Source: Corynebacterium glucuronolyticum (GTDB lineage Bacteria; Actinomycetota; Actinomycetes; Mycobacteriales; Mycobacteriaceae). From it: a stretch of 58,238 nt of DNA. The stretch spans positions 1 to 58,238 of the forward strand of contig JALFAQ010000052.1 in assembly GCA_022772305.1 (NCBI GenBank), written 5' to 3'. Both the position numbers and the translations under genes were made by a program. Shown in pieces: positions 16,897 through 27,553 of this stretch. The notes beneath the pieces were generated by a model. The model had not been told where the DNA came from, searched no databases, and worked only from the letters and a program-made list of their open reading frames with translations. Each line of letters opens with the position of its first letter. Within the stretch, counting starts at the first letter, position 1.

Positions 16897-17619
16897 ATGA
16901 AACGCTTGGTAAGAGGACTCACTCGCGGTGATAACGGATTCAAAAGAGCAATACTAGCCATGGTCTTGGTAGGGTTCGCGGCATTCAACGCCGTGTACTG
17001 CACCCAGGCTCTCCTCCCCCCAGCTTTCCGACGCTTTCCAGTCCTCCCCCTCCACCACCGCCCTCACCGTCTCCGCCACCACCGGCGCCATCGCCATCGG
17101 TGTCATCCCCGTCTCCAACCTCTCCGAGCGCTACGGCCGCGGACGCATCCTCTCCGTCTCCCTCTTCGTCGCCATCCTCATCTCCCTCGCGCTCCCCTTC
17201 GCCCACACCATCGGTGTCCTCATCGTGCTGCGTGGCATTCAGGGCCTTGCAATATCTGGCGTACCGGCCGTCGCGATGGCGTGTATCTCCGAGGAAATCG
17301 ACTCCCCCTACATACCAGTAGTCATGGGCTGGTACATCGCCTCCGATTCCATCGGCGGACTCTCCGGCAGACTCATCCCCGCAGTCGTCTCCAACATGGA
17401 CGGCTGGCGGTGGGCGTTGGCGGTGAGGGGCGGGCGGAGGCGTCGTCAAGCTATGTGTTCAGCTACTACATGGGGTCGTCGATTTTGGGCTCGACGCTTG
17501 GCTTTGTCTACCAAGACCACGGGTGGTCGGGCCTTGTCACTGCACTCTTGGTAGGGACAGCGGCGATGCTGGCGATCATTGCCTTCGTCGCGCGCCACGT
17601 GGAAAAGCCGAGCTCCTAG
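16897..17619 (+). pseudogene. MFS transporter pseudogene (frameshift plus internal deletion)
   Basis: Remnant of a 12-helix major facilitator exporter, YnfM-like by appearance. It starts MKRLVRGLTRGDNGFKRAIL with a first hydrophobic helix. It then changes frame at a run of six C (17016-17021): removing one C restores QALLPQLSDAFQSS and the following helices, including LSERYGRGRILS. After WRWALAV near 17425 the sequence jumps back to the first frame and to the last two helices (SSYVFSYYMGSS to RHVEKPSS). Roughly 240 of the expected ~400 residues remain, so helices about 6-10 are missing. The first lesion could be a homopolymer length change or a sequencing error; the deletion is definitive. 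Its stop overlaps that of mutM. Confidence 0.8.
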
Positions 17620-18437
17620 TAGCGTCGCTGGCAACGCGGGCAATAGGTAGATCCGCGGCCGCCGATTTTTTCCTTCACCATTATGGTTCCGCACCGCGGG
17701 CAGGGGTACCCGGCCTGGCCGTAGGCGTTGAGGGAGCGGTCGAAGTACCCTGATTCGCCGTTGACATTGACGTACAGCTCGTCGAAGGAGGTTCCTCCCT
17801 GGGCGAGCGCGTCGCGCATGACCTCTTTGCCGGCGCCGAGCAGTTCGTGGAGCCTGCGGGTACTGATGTGGCTGCGGGCCTGTCGGGGGTGCAGGCAGGC
17901 ACGCCACAGCATCTCATCGGCGTAAATGTTGCCGATGCCGCTGACAATCCCCTGGTTGAGGAGCGCTGGCTTCAGCTCTCCTCGTCCTCTCTTTAATTGC
18001 TTGACGACGCTCCCCTCGTCCAGCCCTGCGTCCAACAGATCGGGTGCGATGTGGGAAAGGGTGACGGGGAGGCCGTCGACAAGCTCGGACAGCGACCAGG
18101 AGCCGAAGGTGCGCTGATCGACAAATTGTACCGTCGGGCCGTCGAGGCGCGCGACGATGCGGGTGTGCGGTTAGACCGGGTCCGGGGTTCTGGTAAGGCG
18201 CATCTGGCCACTCATCCGGAGGTGGATGACAAGTGCTTCCTCGTCGTCGAGAACCAGCCACAGGAACTTCCCCCGCCGGCCAGTGCCACAAATGGTGCGG
18301 CCGGTGAGGCGTTCGGGGAGGGCGACGGTGCCGCGGGTGGCGCGGGGGTGGAGGACACGGACCGCTTCGAACCGGTGCCCTACCAAGAGTCGGTCAAGCC
18401 CGCGGCGAACGACCTCAACTTCCGGCAGTTCGGGCAA
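17616..18437 (-). pseudogene. mutM: Formamidopyrimidine-DNA glycosylase with one in-frame stop codon
   Basis: Base-excision repair enzyme for 8-oxoguanine, here interrupted. Translation starts at TTG 18437 (then [13 protein letters not shown] with the catalytic Pro) and overlaps the rnc end by 23 bases, with AGGGAAG upstream. After residue 88 (RTPDPV) a TAA at 18171-18173 stops it. In the same frame the sequence continues intact with VDQRTFGSWSL, VSGIGNIYADEMLW and VNVNGESGYF, up to the zinc finger CPRCG...CPRCQ. Reading through would give a normal 273-residue MutM. No other damage is visible, so this is a recent nonsense mutation, a sequencing error or (unlikely) readthrough. Confidence 0.85.
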
Positions 18438-19173
18438 TGTTTTCTTCCCTGATGACGGTGACGGCCTGCTTGGCGGCGAGCTGTTCGGCGGCCTTCTTGT
18501 TGTGGCCCTGGCCGGTGCCGACAACCTTGCCGTCGATGAGCGCGGTCGCGGTGAAGAAGCGGTCGTGATCGGGGCCGGTGAAGCTTGCCTCATACTCGGG
18601 CATGGGCAGCTTCCGCTCGGCGGCGCGTTCTTGCAGGAGGGTCTTCCAGTCCGTGTGGATGGAATCCGAGGAGGCGTGGACGATCTTCTCGTGGAACAGC
18701 GTGAGTATCGTGTGCCGGGCTGTCTCGAAGCCGTGCTCGAGGAAGATGGCGCCGAAGATGGCCTCGGTCGTGTCGGCGAGGATGGAGTCCTTGTCGCGGC
18801 CATCGGTGAGGATTTCGCCACGGCCGAGCAAAATATACTTACCAAGACCGATCTCGCGGGCGATGTCGGCAAGACCGAAGCGGGAGACGATGCGGGCGCG
18901 CATCTTGGAAATCACCGACTCCGGGGAGGACGGGTAGGTTTCGAACAGCTTGTGCGCGACGGAGCAGCCCAGGACGGAATCGCCGAGGAACTCGAGGCGT
19001 TCGTTGTTGGGCAGCCCGCCGTTCTCGTTGGCGAAGGAGCGGTGGGTGAGCGCCAGTCGCAGCAGCTCCGGAGGCAGGGTGGTACCGAGCTTGTCCAAAA
19101 GCGGTTGATGGTCGACGGCGTTGAAGGCCTCCTCTAGTGCTGCTTCACCGGTGAGGCGCTTCTTTTTGCTCAT
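18415..19173 (-). CDS. rnc: Ribonuclease III
   Basis: Double-strand-specific endoribonuclease that processes rRNA precursors and some mRNAs. 252 residues. The RNase III signature [13 protein letters not shown] lies at ~57-69 and the second catalytic acid region is [11 protein letters not shown]. The C-terminal dsRNA-binding domain contains [17 protein letters not shown]. The ATG overlaps the stop of the upstream YceD gene by four bases (ATGA), and its 3' end overlaps mutM, so the three genes are translationally coupled. Confidence 0.96.
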   Translation of the reverse strand: MSKKKRLTGEAALEEAFNAVDHQPLLDKLGTTLPPELLRLALTHRSFANENGGLPNNERLEFLGDSVLGCSVAHKLFETYPSSPESVISKMRARIVSRFGLADIAREIGLGKYILLGRGEILTDGRDKDSILADTTEAIFGAIFLEHGFETARHTILTLFHEKIVHASSDSIHTDWKTLLQERAAERKLPMPEYEASFTGPDHDRFFTATALIDGKVVGTGQGHNKKAAEQLAAKQAVTVIREENIARTAGS

Positions 19174-19703
19174 TTAAACTTCTCCAGTCCAGCCCAGCGC
19201 GGGTCGATGAGCTCGTCCGGGTTTTGCGATTCGGGAACCTCTGCTTCGACCGGGCAGGGGCTGCCGGTGAGGCTGTCACAGGTGGGGTTGAAGGGGAAGG
19301 ATGTTCCGGCCTCGTCTATGACCACCTGGGTGAGGTCCATGATGTTGTTTTCCACGCGGGGGATGTCATCTTCCTCATCGTCTTCAACCTCGTCGCCATC
19401 GTGGGTGGTGATGAACGAGTCGGTGAGAGCGAAGATCTGGTCGATGTCGATGGTGACATCGACGGCGTGTTCAGTGAGACACCGGGAGCACTGGGCTATC
19501 GCCGTGCCGGTGACCGCACCGTGGACGTGGATCCCCTCGCCGAGGGGCAACAGATCGGCGTCGAGGGTGATCTCTGCGCCCTCATCAATCGCCATCATTT
19601 CCAGGCCGATGCGCTGTGGGCTTCTGCCCGTGACGGCGACGTGCTCGGACTCAGTGACACCGCGGACAAAACGCGTGCAATCTATACGTAGTGGATTTCC
19701 CAT
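19170..19703 (-). CDS. YceD/DUF177 family protein
   Basis: 177-residue cytosolic protein of the YceD family, associated with 23S rRNA/ribosome assembly in other organisms. Conserved features are the CSRCLTEHAVDV segment, with two Cys, and a later Cys pair (CDSLTGSPCP) near the C-terminus. An acidic insertion (EVEDDEEDD) lies between. It overlaps rnc by four bases. Upstream is the SepIVA-like gene, the order also found in mycobacteria (sepIVA, DUF177, rnc; from memory). Confidence 0.85.
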   Translation of the reverse strand: MGNPLRIDCTRFVRGVTESEHVAVTGRSPQRIGLEMMAIDEGAEITLDADLLPLGEGIHVHGAVTGTAIAQCSRCLTEHAVDVTIDIDQIFALTDSFITTHDGDEVEDDEEDDIPRVENNIMDLTQVVIDEAGTSFPFNPTCDSLTGSPCPVEAEVPESQNPDELIDPRWAGLEKFK

Positions 19704-19715
19704 AACGTATCCACC

Positions 19716-20429
19716 CTAACGGTCGAGTCGACTCGACGCACCTGAGGCTCCGGCACCGCGCCGAAGTGCTGAGCGGTCGCGAGAAACAGACCGCAGCGTG
19801 GACTCGAGGGATGCCTCAAATTCGGCGAGCTTGCTGTCCACAAATTCGTCGCACTCGCGGCGCAGGCGATTGGACTCGGTGTGGGCCTCGTCGACGACGC
19901 GGTGGGCTTCCTCCTTCGCCACGCGGACGACCTCGGCCTCGGAAACGAGGCGGGACTGCTCGGCCAGACCCTCGTCGACGCTGCGCTGGTAGGCCTCCTT
20001 GGCCTGGGCGTATAGAGCATCGGACTCCTGGTGCGCACGGGAAATCGTGGCATCGGCATCGCGCTGTGCCCGCTCGGTGACGTCGTCGGCCTGCTGGTAA
20101 GCGTCGTCGAGCGTGCGCTTGGCCTTCTCCTCGGCGTCGTGAACGAGGCGGTCGGCCTCGGCCTTGGCATCTTCAAGGATGCGGTCTGCCTCGGCAGCGG
20201 ACTGGGTTTCCAGCTGGTAGGCCTTCTCCTCGGCATCGTGGATGATCCGGTCGGATTCGTCGAGGATGTCTTGGGCTTCGTCCATCTCGTGCGGTATAGC
20301 GTCGCGGAGATCGTCGAGCCACTGCTGCATCTCGGCGCGGGGCACCATGCAGTTTGCAGTCATGGGTACGCCGTAGGCGCGGTCAACGGTGTCAACGAGC
20401 TTGTCCAGCGAGTCAAATACTTTGAACAT
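19716..20429 (-). CDS. DivIVA-like coiled-coil protein (SepIVA homologue)
   Basis: 237-residue soluble protein. The N-terminus MFKVFDSLDKLVDTVDRAYGVPM is DivIVA-like. It is followed by an almost continuous charged coiled coil of Ala/Glu/Arg heptads (DEAQDILDESDRIIHDAEEKA and similar segments) to about residue 215, then a short basic tail. In mycobacteria the gene in this position is sepIVA, a cell division and envelope factor. Function is inferred from synteny and fold type. ATG 20429 is preferred to the codon at 20495 because TAATCT lies seven bases upstream and the N-terminus then matches the family. Confidence 0.8.
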   Translation of the reverse strand: MFKVFDSLDKLVDTVDRAYGVPMTANCMVPRAEMQQWLDDLRDAIPHEMDEAQDILDESDRIIHDAEEKAYQLETQSAAEADRILEDAKAEADRLVHDAEEKAKRTLDDAYQQADDVTERAQRDADATISRAHQESDALYAQAKEAYQRSVDEGLAEQSRLVSEAEVVRVAKEEAHRVVDEAHTESNRLRRECDEFVDSKLAEFEASLESTLRSVSRDRSALRRGAGASGASSRLDR

Positions 20430-20436
20430 GTCCCCC

Positions 20437-20442
20437 AGATTA
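20437..20442 (-). promoter_or_regulatory. -10 box of the SepIVA-like gene (leaderless)
   Basis: TAATCT on the minus strand seven bases before ATG 20429. Confidence 0.45.
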
Positions 20443-20482
20443 CCGTTTTCCTGGGTATTCCTTGTGATAACACCCCAGGGGG

Positions 20483-20524
20483 AAAAAAGAAACACACCCC
20501 GCTCACGAAAATACGTGAGCGGGG
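20483..20524 (-). terminator. Intrinsic terminator of gdhA
   Basis: Minus-strand stem CCCCGCTCACG/CGTGAGCGGGG with a six-base loop, followed by a T-rich tract (TGTGTTTCTTTTTT). It starts about 20 bases after the gdhA stop. Confidence 0.85.
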
Positions 20525-20542
20525 CCTGCGTGAGCGTGGGTT

Positions 20543-21979
<1,437 letters not shown>

Positions 21980-22080
21980 TCACACTCGTGGTCACTGCTA
22001 GCAACGCCGTATGGAACGCTTGTGACGTTGTGTATATATTAACATCTACGAGTACGCTCGTACTGTTTTTTCGGGTCAGC

Positions 22081-22086
22081 TACGCT
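22081..22086 (+). promoter_or_regulatory. -10 box of the glycerate kinase gene
   Basis: TACGCT seven bases before ATG 22094. The spacer is all A/T, and no Shine-Dalgarno sequence is present. Confidence 0.4.
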
Positions 22087-22093
22087 ATTTTTT

Positions 22094-23017
22094 ATGATCA
22101 TCGTTTCCCCCGACCGTTTTCCCCCACTGTCCCCGGCGCAGGCCGCCGCTGCCATCGCCCCCGTCGTCCGTGGTACTGCTTTTCCGCTTATCGACGCCCA
22201 CCTGGGCACGTCCTCCCACTTCGCAGGCGAACGGATTACACTCCCGACAACATCGGCCACCGGTCGGCTCACCGAGGCTACCTACACCTACAACGCGGAC
22301 ATCACCACGGCGTTCATCGACATGGAGGCAGCCTCCGGCGAGGTGGCCGGCTGCGACCCACGTGACGGCGACTCCTACGGCACCGGAGTGCTCATCGCCG
22401 ATGCGGTGGCCAGGGGTGCCACCACCATCGTCTTGTCCGCCGGTGGCACGGGGGCGCACGACCTCGGCGCGGGGATCCTCACGGCCCTGGGCGCGCAGCT
22501 ACAAACAGCCGATGGGCGGCGGTTGAGCCCCGGCGCGCCCGCCCTCGCCGACCTCGGCAGCATAGACCTCAACAGTTTGAACACAGCGGTACTCGGAGTC
22601 ACCTGGCTTGTGTACACGCCGGAGGTGAAAGGAGTGGATGCGTTACACCAACCGAGCGTCGACAAGCTATGTGAGCACACCGGTGTGACACCTACCGCAA
22701 CCAGTGGCAGCGGCGGTGGGGTTCCCCTAGCGCTGCAATACCTCGTTGATCTGGCAGGGACCGGAAAGGTGCTGGTGTTTAATCCCCTGACCATGTCCGA
22801 GCCGTACCAAGAGTTGCGGCGGGCTGCAGCCGACGCCGAGAAAGTACTAACGGCGACGCCTGCGGACGGCCCAACCGCGCTCACCACAGCTGTCCGTGAA
22901 GCCAGCGGTGACACAGAGGTCATCGAGCTGACTGGCGCGGGTGAGCGGGAGTGGACACCGGAGGCGCTGGCGGAGTGGGTGGCTAGCGCTCTACCTGAAC
23001 CATCCACGGGAAAATAG
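22094..23017 (+). CDS. Glycerate kinase family protein
   Basis: Probable glycerate kinase (ATP plus glycerate to phosphoglycerate), 307 residues, shorter than the usual ~370. The core GTGVLIADAVARGATTIVLS...GGTGAHDLGAGILTALGAQL corresponds to the family's glycine-rich catalytic stretch. SGSGGGVPLALQYL is the second Gly-rich region. The motif usually reads GGSATxDGG, so the HDLG sequence is a divergent variant and activity is not assured. The 3' end overlaps the convergent gene by 35 bases. Confidence 0.75.
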   Translation: MIIVSPDRFPPLSPAQAAAAIAPVVRGTAFPLIDAHLGTSSHFAGERITLPTTSATGRLTEATYTYNADITTAFIDMEAASGEVAGCDPRDGDSYGTGVLIADAVARGATTIVLSAGGTGAHDLGAGILTALGAQLQTADGRRLSPGAPALADLGSIDLNSLNTAVLGVTWLVYTPEVKGVDALHQPSVDKLCEHTGVTPTATSGSGGGVPLALQYLVDLAGTGKVLVFNPLTMSEPYQELRRAAADAEKVLTATPADGPTALTTAVREASGDTEVIELTGAGEREWTPEALAEWVASALPEPSTGK

Positions 23018-23372
23018 CCGGCACCTCAAAGTCCAGCTCGTTATCCAATAACACCCGGTCCGCGGGCAGGTTAACCGCCGGGGTGAGCAGGCGGGACAGG
23101 CGCATCGCCAGCTGGTTGACCGAGCCTGTGAAATCCGGTGCCGAGATGACAAACCGCGTCACCCCCACCTCCCCGGCATCCTCCCCCACCGGGCGGTACG
23201 TCGCCGCCAGCTGGTCCACAACCTCCTTCGGGAGTGCGGGATCTGGCAAAATGTTGACACTCACCCGCGAATCCGCCACGCCGGGCAGGTCGCGCGCGGT
23301 TTGCAGAAACGCCGAGCGGAGAGCACGGGTATGCCCCGCCGGCATATACACGTCGAAGGTGATTGTCGCCAT
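22983..23372 (-). CDS. Conserved protein of unknown function (129 aa)
   Basis: Small cytosolic protein that I do not recognise. It shows a plausible alpha/beta pattern (TITFDVYMPAGHTRALRSAF, DLPGVADSRVSVNILPDP, GVTRFVISAPDF) and no membrane segment. ATG 23372 has TACAGT six bases upstream, pointing to a leaderless message. The gene is divergent from the DUF4921 gene, only 31 bases away, and its tail overlaps the glycerate kinase gene. Confidence 0.65.
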   Translation of the reverse strand: MATITFDVYMPAGHTRALRSAFLQTARDLPGVADSRVSVNILPDPALPKEVVDQLAATYRPVGEDAGEVGVTRFVISAPDFTGSVNQLAMRLSRLLTPAVNLPADRVLLDNELDFEVPAIFPWMVQVER

Positions 23373-23378
23373 GACTCA

Positions 23379-23396
23379 ACTGTAGCGAATTAGTAT
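23379..23396. promoter_or_regulatory. Back-to-back leaderless promoters
   Basis: The minus-strand box TACAGT (23379-23384) serves the 129-aa gene and the plus-strand box TAGTAT (23391-23396) serves the DUF4921 gene. They lie six bases apart within a 31-base gap between divergent start codons, so the two promoters must share or compete for polymerase. Confidence 0.5.
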
Positions 23397-23403
23397 GGGG
23401 TGC

Positions 23404-24726
23404 ATGTCTCCTATACATTCGCGTCCCCATCCGATCCAAACCATGGCCGATGGCACGATTAAACAGGTCAACCCGTTTTCCGGCACGGAGGTCTGGACTG
23501 TGCCCGGCCGCGGCAACCGTCCACTGACCACCCCTGCTACCAACCCACTGCCCCTCGGTGCCGATGCACACACCTCGAGCTGTGCCTTCTGCTCCGGCAA
23601 CCTCGATGCCACACCACCGGAAAAATCCCGCATGGTGCGCACCGGTAACGGCTGGGAGATTCTCCGCGGGCTGCAGCACAGCGAGTTGCACGACTCCACC
23701 CCGGAGTTCCGCCGCGTCCCCAATCTCTTCGAGATTGTGACGTATGACTACTGGGAGAAGAACTACGGATTCACCATGGATCCGGACCTCCACGAGCGGA
23801 TGGAGCGCTACATCTCCGAGCCTGCTGGCAAGGTGCACGTTCTCGATATTGTTCGTACCCGTCTGAAGGCTGCAGGCCAGGACCCCAACCAGCCGGAGGA
23901 AGAACTCCTCCGCCGGGCGCAGGGCTACTTCGGCGGTGGCCACGACGTCATTATCGCCCGCCGGCACTTCACCGACGATGCCACCCACGACAACCAACTC
24001 GCCTCCTCCGGCACGCTAACCGAGGATGAGCACCGGTCCTTCACCCAGTTCACCATCGACGGCATCCACGACCTGTACCAGCGCAACCGCTACGCCCACT
24101 ACGTCGTGGCCTTCCAAAACTGGCTGAAGCCTGCCGGTGCCTCCTTCGATCACCTGCACAAGCAACTCGTCGCCATCGACGACCGCGGCGTGCAGGCCGA
24201 CCAGGAGATCACCACGCTGCGCTCCAACCCCAATATGTACAACGAGTGGGCCGTTGACTACGCCGGCTACCGCAACCTCATCATCGCCGAAAACGACCAC
24301 GCCGTCTGTTTCGCCGGTTTCGGGCACCGCTACCCCACCCTGGAGATCTACTCCAAGTCCGCCTCCTGCTTCCCGTGGGAGCACACCGCCGACGAGGTCA
24401 ACGACATGAGCGACCTCATCCACGCCTGCCACGCCGCCACCGGACCCGATGTGCCGTGCAACGAAGAGTGGTACCACCAGCCCATTGACCTCGATGTGGC
24501 GATGCCCTGGCGTGTTATGATCAAGTGGCGCGTGTCCACCCTCGCAGGTTTCGAAGGTGGCACGAAGATCTACATCAACACGCGTTCCCCGTGGGACGTC
24601 CGCGACCGAATGGTGCCGGAATTCTACCGCCTGCGCGATGAGGGCATCATCAATAAGAACATCCGGATCGCAACCGAGTGCATCCTAGAACGCAACAGTC
24701 TCAAGTACAACCCCACCCTGAATTAG
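23404..24726 (+). CDS. DUF4921 family protein, GalT/HIT-like fold
   Basis: 440-residue protein resembling galactose-1-phosphate uridylyltransferases. It has a CAFCSGN metal-type Cys pair at ~60. The segment SFDHLHKQLVAID (~250) parallels the HPHxQ nucleotidyl-transfer motif of the HIT superfamily. No galK or galE is nearby, so a role in galactose catabolism is not supported; the substrate is unknown. ATG 23404 has TAGTAT seven bases upstream, better than the in-frame GTG at 23395. The stop lies six bases before the amidohydrolase start, implying an operon. Confidence 0.75.
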   Translation: MSPIHSRPHPIQTMADGTIKQVNPFSGTEVWTVPGRGNRPLTTPATNPLPLGADAHTSSCAFCSGNLDATPPEKSRMVRTGNGWEILRGLQHSELHDSTPEFRRVPNLFEIVTYDYWEKNYGFTMDPDLHERMERYISEPAGKVHVLDIVRTRLKAAGQDPNQPEEELLRRAQGYFGGGHDVIIARRHFTDDATHDNQLASSGTLTEDEHRSFTQFTIDGIHDLYQRNRYAHYVVAFQNWLKPAGASFDHLHKQLVAIDDRGVQADQEITTLRSNPNMYNEWAVDYAGYRNLIIAENDHAVCFAGFGHRYPTLEIYSKSASCFPWEHTADEVNDMSDLIHACHAATGPDVPCNEEWYHQPIDLDVAMPWRVMIKWRVSTLAGFEGGTKIYINTRSPWDVRDRMVPEFYRLRDEGIINKNIRIATECILERNSLKYNPTLN

Positions 24727-24732
24727 GAATCC

Positions 24733-25950
24733 ATGTCCCCATCATCTATCGCCGGGCTTCTCAGCTCCCCCGATGCCCCAACCTACGAGTGGCTGTGGCA
24801 GCACTACCAGTGGCTGCACACCCACCCGGAGCTCTCCCTCAAGGAGGAGCACACCGCCGACTACATCGCCGAGGTGCTCTCGCAGTTCGACTGTGAGGTC
24901 ACACGGGGCATCGGTGGGCACGGCATGGTCGCCGTGTTCCGCAACGGCGAGGGCCCCACGGCCCTCATGCGCGCCGATTTCGACGCGCTTCCCGTCGCCG
25001 AGGAAACCGGTGCCACCTTCGCCTCGGAAAACCCCGGTGTCATGCACGCCTGCGGTCACGACGTCCACGTCACCGCTTTGCTCGGCGCCTGCAAGCTTAT
25101 CGACGCCTCTCGGGAGCGCTGGTCTGGCACGTTCATCGCCCTGTTCCAGCCCGCTGAGGAGATCACCCGCGGCGCGTCCATGATGCTCGAGGATGGGCTG
25201 GGCTCGCTCATCCCGAAGCCGGATGTCTGCTTCGGCCAGCACATCCTTCCGGGACCTGCCGGCACGGTTTACACCATGCCGGGGCCGGCTGCCGCCGCGT
25301 GCGACACGCTTACCATCACCATCCACGGGCGCAGCGCCCACGGGTCCATGCCCCACCTCGGCATCGATCCGACGATCGTCGCAGCCCACATCATCCTGCG
25401 CCTGCAGTCGATCGTCGCGCGCGAGGTGTACCCGGGCGATTTTGCGGTGATTACCGTCGGCAAGCTCCGCGCCGGCACGCGCAATAACATCGTGCCGGAA
25501 ACCGCCGAGCTGGTGCTGAACACACGCTTCTACGACGAGGAGGTGCGCGATCACTGCTACCGCTCCATCGAGCGTGTGGTGAAGGCCGAGTGCGAGGCCT
25601 CCGCCTGCCCTGCAGAGCCGGAGATTGTCTACTCCGCCCACGGCGAACTCACCGACAACTCCCCCGAGGTGTTCAACACCATCCGCCCCGTCTTCGACGC
25701 AGCCTTCGGCGAAAACTCCGTCGATGCCACCCCGTGGACTGCCTCCGATGACTTCAGCGAGATCCCGCGCTCCCTCGGTGCGCCCTACGTCTACTGGACA
25801 GTCGGCATGACCCCGCGTGAGGTGTGGGAGGCAGACCCCGACGCTGCCCCGAGCAACCACCAGTCCACCTTTCTTCCCGATCCTGAGCCAACGCTGCAGG
25901 CCACGTGGAAGGCTGCGGCACTGGCACCGCTTTCATACCTGGCCAAGTAG
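24733..25950 (+). CDS. M20 family metallo-amidohydrolase
   Basis: 405-residue zinc hydrolase of the hippurate/indole-acetyl-amino-acid hydrolase type, releasing an acyl group or amino acid from an amide. Motifs: HTHPELSLKEEHTADYI, RADFDALPVAEETG, HACGHDVHVTALLG (metal ligands) and FQPAEEITRGASMML (catalytic Glu). The dimerisation domain starts near TLTITIHGRSAHGSMPH. Actual substrate unknown. It follows the DUF4921 gene by six bases, with AGGA overlapping that gene's stop, and ends at a bidirectional terminator shared with pyk. Confidence 0.9.
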   Translation: MSPSSIAGLLSSPDAPTYEWLWQHYQWLHTHPELSLKEEHTADYIAEVLSQFDCEVTRGIGGHGMVAVFRNGEGPTALMRADFDALPVAEETGATFASENPGVMHACGHDVHVTALLGACKLIDASRERWSGTFIALFQPAEEITRGASMMLEDGLGSLIPKPDVCFGQHILPGPAGTVYTMPGPAAAACDTLTITIHGRSAHGSMPHLGIDPTIVAAHIILRLQSIVAREVYPGDFAVITVGKLRAGTRNNIVPETAELVLNTRFYDEEVRDHCYRSIERVVKAECEASACPAEPEIVYSAHGELTDNSPEVFNTIRPVFDAAFGENSVDATPWTASDDFSEIPRSLGAPYVYWTVGMTPREVWEADPDAAPSNHQSTFLPDPEPTLQATWKAAALAPLSYLAK

Positions 25951-25951
25951 C

Positions 25952-25990
25952 AAAAAATTCCCCACAGTTTTGAAACTGTGGGGAATTTTT
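25952..25990. terminator. Bidirectional terminator between amidohydrolase and pyk
   Basis: Stem AAAAATTCCCCACAGTTT paired with its complement around TGA, with A and T tracts on either side, so it works for both convergent genes. Confidence 0.9.
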
Positions 25991-25998
25991 CTACCCGT

Positions 25999-27420
25999 TT
26001 ACTTTGTGTGCGGGGTGTCACCCAAAAGGTGAACGTGAATCATGTTGGTGTTGCCAGACACTCCGGGCGGGGTACCAGCAACGACGACCATCATGTCATC
26101 CCGCTTATACTCGTCCATTGCCAGGAGAGCCTTGTTGACCTCGCCGAGCATCTCGTCGGTGGTCTCCACCTCGGGGCAGAGGAACGTCTCGCAGCCCCAG
26201 GTAAGAGCCAGCTGGCTACGCACCTCGGGGTTCGGGGTGAACACCAGGAGGGGCAGGTGGGAGTGCAGACGAGCCACGCGCTTGGCCGTGTCACCAGAGG
26301 TGGTGAAAGCCACGAGAGCCTTAGCGTTGAGGCGCTCAGCAATGTCACGAGCAGAGTAGCTGATGACACCGCGCTTGGTGCGCGGGATGTGGCTGAGCGG
26401 CGGAACAACGCCGTCGAGCTCGGCAGAGCACACGATGCGAGCCATCGTCTGAACGGTCAGCTGCGGGTGCGCACCGACGGAGGTCTCACCGGAGAGCATG
26501 ACGGCATCAGCACCGTCAAGGACGGCGTTGGCCACGTCGGAAGCCTCAGCACGGGTCGGGCGGGAATTCTCGATCATGGAGTCGAGCATCTGCGTTGCCA
26601 CGATCACCGGCTTGGCGTTCTCGCGAGCGATCTGGATGGCGCGCTTCTGGACGAGCGGCACCTCCTCGAGAGGCACCTCAACGCCGAGGTCACCACGAGC
26701 AATCATGACGGCGTCGAAAGCAAGGATGATGGACTCGAGGGCATCGATAGCCTCCGGCTTCTCCAGCTTGGCGATAACCGGAACGCGACGGCCTTCCTCA
26801 TCCATAACCTCGTGAACGAGATCAACGTCTGCAGGGGAACGGACGAAGGACAGGGCGATGAAGTCCACGCCGAGCTTCAGGGCGAAGCGCAGGTCGCGGA
26901 TATCCTTCTCGCTGAGGGCAGGAACGGAAATGTTCATGCCGGGCAGGGAGACACCCTTGTTGTTGGAAACGGGGCCACCTTCAACGACCTCGCAGATGAC
27001 GTCGTTGCCCTTGACCTCCTTGCAGATAAGGGCGACCTTGCCATCGTCGACAAGCAGACGATCGCCGGGCTTTGCATCCTTAGCCAAGCCCTTGTAGGTG
27101 GTGGACACGCGGTCGTGCGTGCCTTCCACATCGTCGACGGTGATGGTGACAATCTCGCCGTCGTTCCACACCGTGGCACCGTCAACGAAACGGCCGAGAC
27201 GGATCTTCGGGCCCTGGAGGTCAGCGAGAATGCCGACGGCTTTGCCCGTCTCGTCGCCCGCCTCACGGGTCCAGTTGTAGTTCTTCACATGATCTTCGTA
27301 ATCGCCATGGGAGAAGTTCATCCTGGCGACATTCATACCAGCTTCAACAAGTCCCTTGATACCTTCCTTGGAGGCAACAGCGGGACCGAGCGTACACACG
27401 ATCTTAGTTCTTCTTTGCAC
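25999..27420 (-). CDS. pyk: Pyruvate kinase
   Basis: Converts phosphoenolpyruvate and ADP to pyruvate and ATP, the last step of glycolysis. 473 residues, close to the C. glutamicum enzyme. The N-terminus is RRTKIVCTLGPAVAS. Then MNFSHGD, ADLQGPKIRLGRF, the metal/catalytic region DAVMIARGDLGVEVP and KPVIVATQMLDSM, ending in the C-terminal regulatory domain. GTG 27420 matches the family start and has TACCCT six bases upstream; the in-frame ATG at 27456 would add an unlikely 12 residues. Confidence 0.96.
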   Translation of the reverse strand: MQRRTKIVCTLGPAVASKEGIKGLVEAGMNVARMNFSHGDYEDHVKNYNWTREAGDETGKAVGILADLQGPKIRLGRFVDGATVWNDGEIVTITVDDVEGTHDRVSTTYKGLAKDAKPGDRLLVDDGKVALICKEVKGNDVICEVVEGGPVSNNKGVSLPGMNISVPALSEKDIRDLRFALKLGVDFIALSFVRSPADVDLVHEVMDEEGRRVPVIAKLEKPEAIDALESIILAFDAVMIARGDLGVEVPLEEVPLVQKRAIQIARENAKPVIVATQMLDSMIENSRPTRAEASDVANAVLDGADAVMLSGETSVGAHPQLTVQTMARIVCSAELDGVVPPLSHIPRTKRGVISYSARDIAERLNAKALVAFTTSGDTAKRVARLHSHLPLLVFTPNPEVRSQLALTWGCETFLCPEVETTDEMLGEVNKALLAMDEYKRDDMMVVVAGTPPGVSGNTNMIHVHLLGDTPHTK

Positions 27421-27426
27421 GCCTAA

Positions 27427-27432
27427 AGGGTA
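27427..27432 (-). promoter_or_regulatory. -10 box of pyk (leaderless)
   Basis: TACCCT on the minus strand six bases before GTG 27420. Confidence 0.4.
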
Positions 27433-27553
27433 GGTCAAAATTGGGAAAATGGCCACACGAAAACGGTCAGACCACTACCAAAAATGATGTTTTCCCAGGT
27501 CATGTGCGCTAAAAAATCCACACAACCAAACATAAACGGGCAAAAGTGATGTA

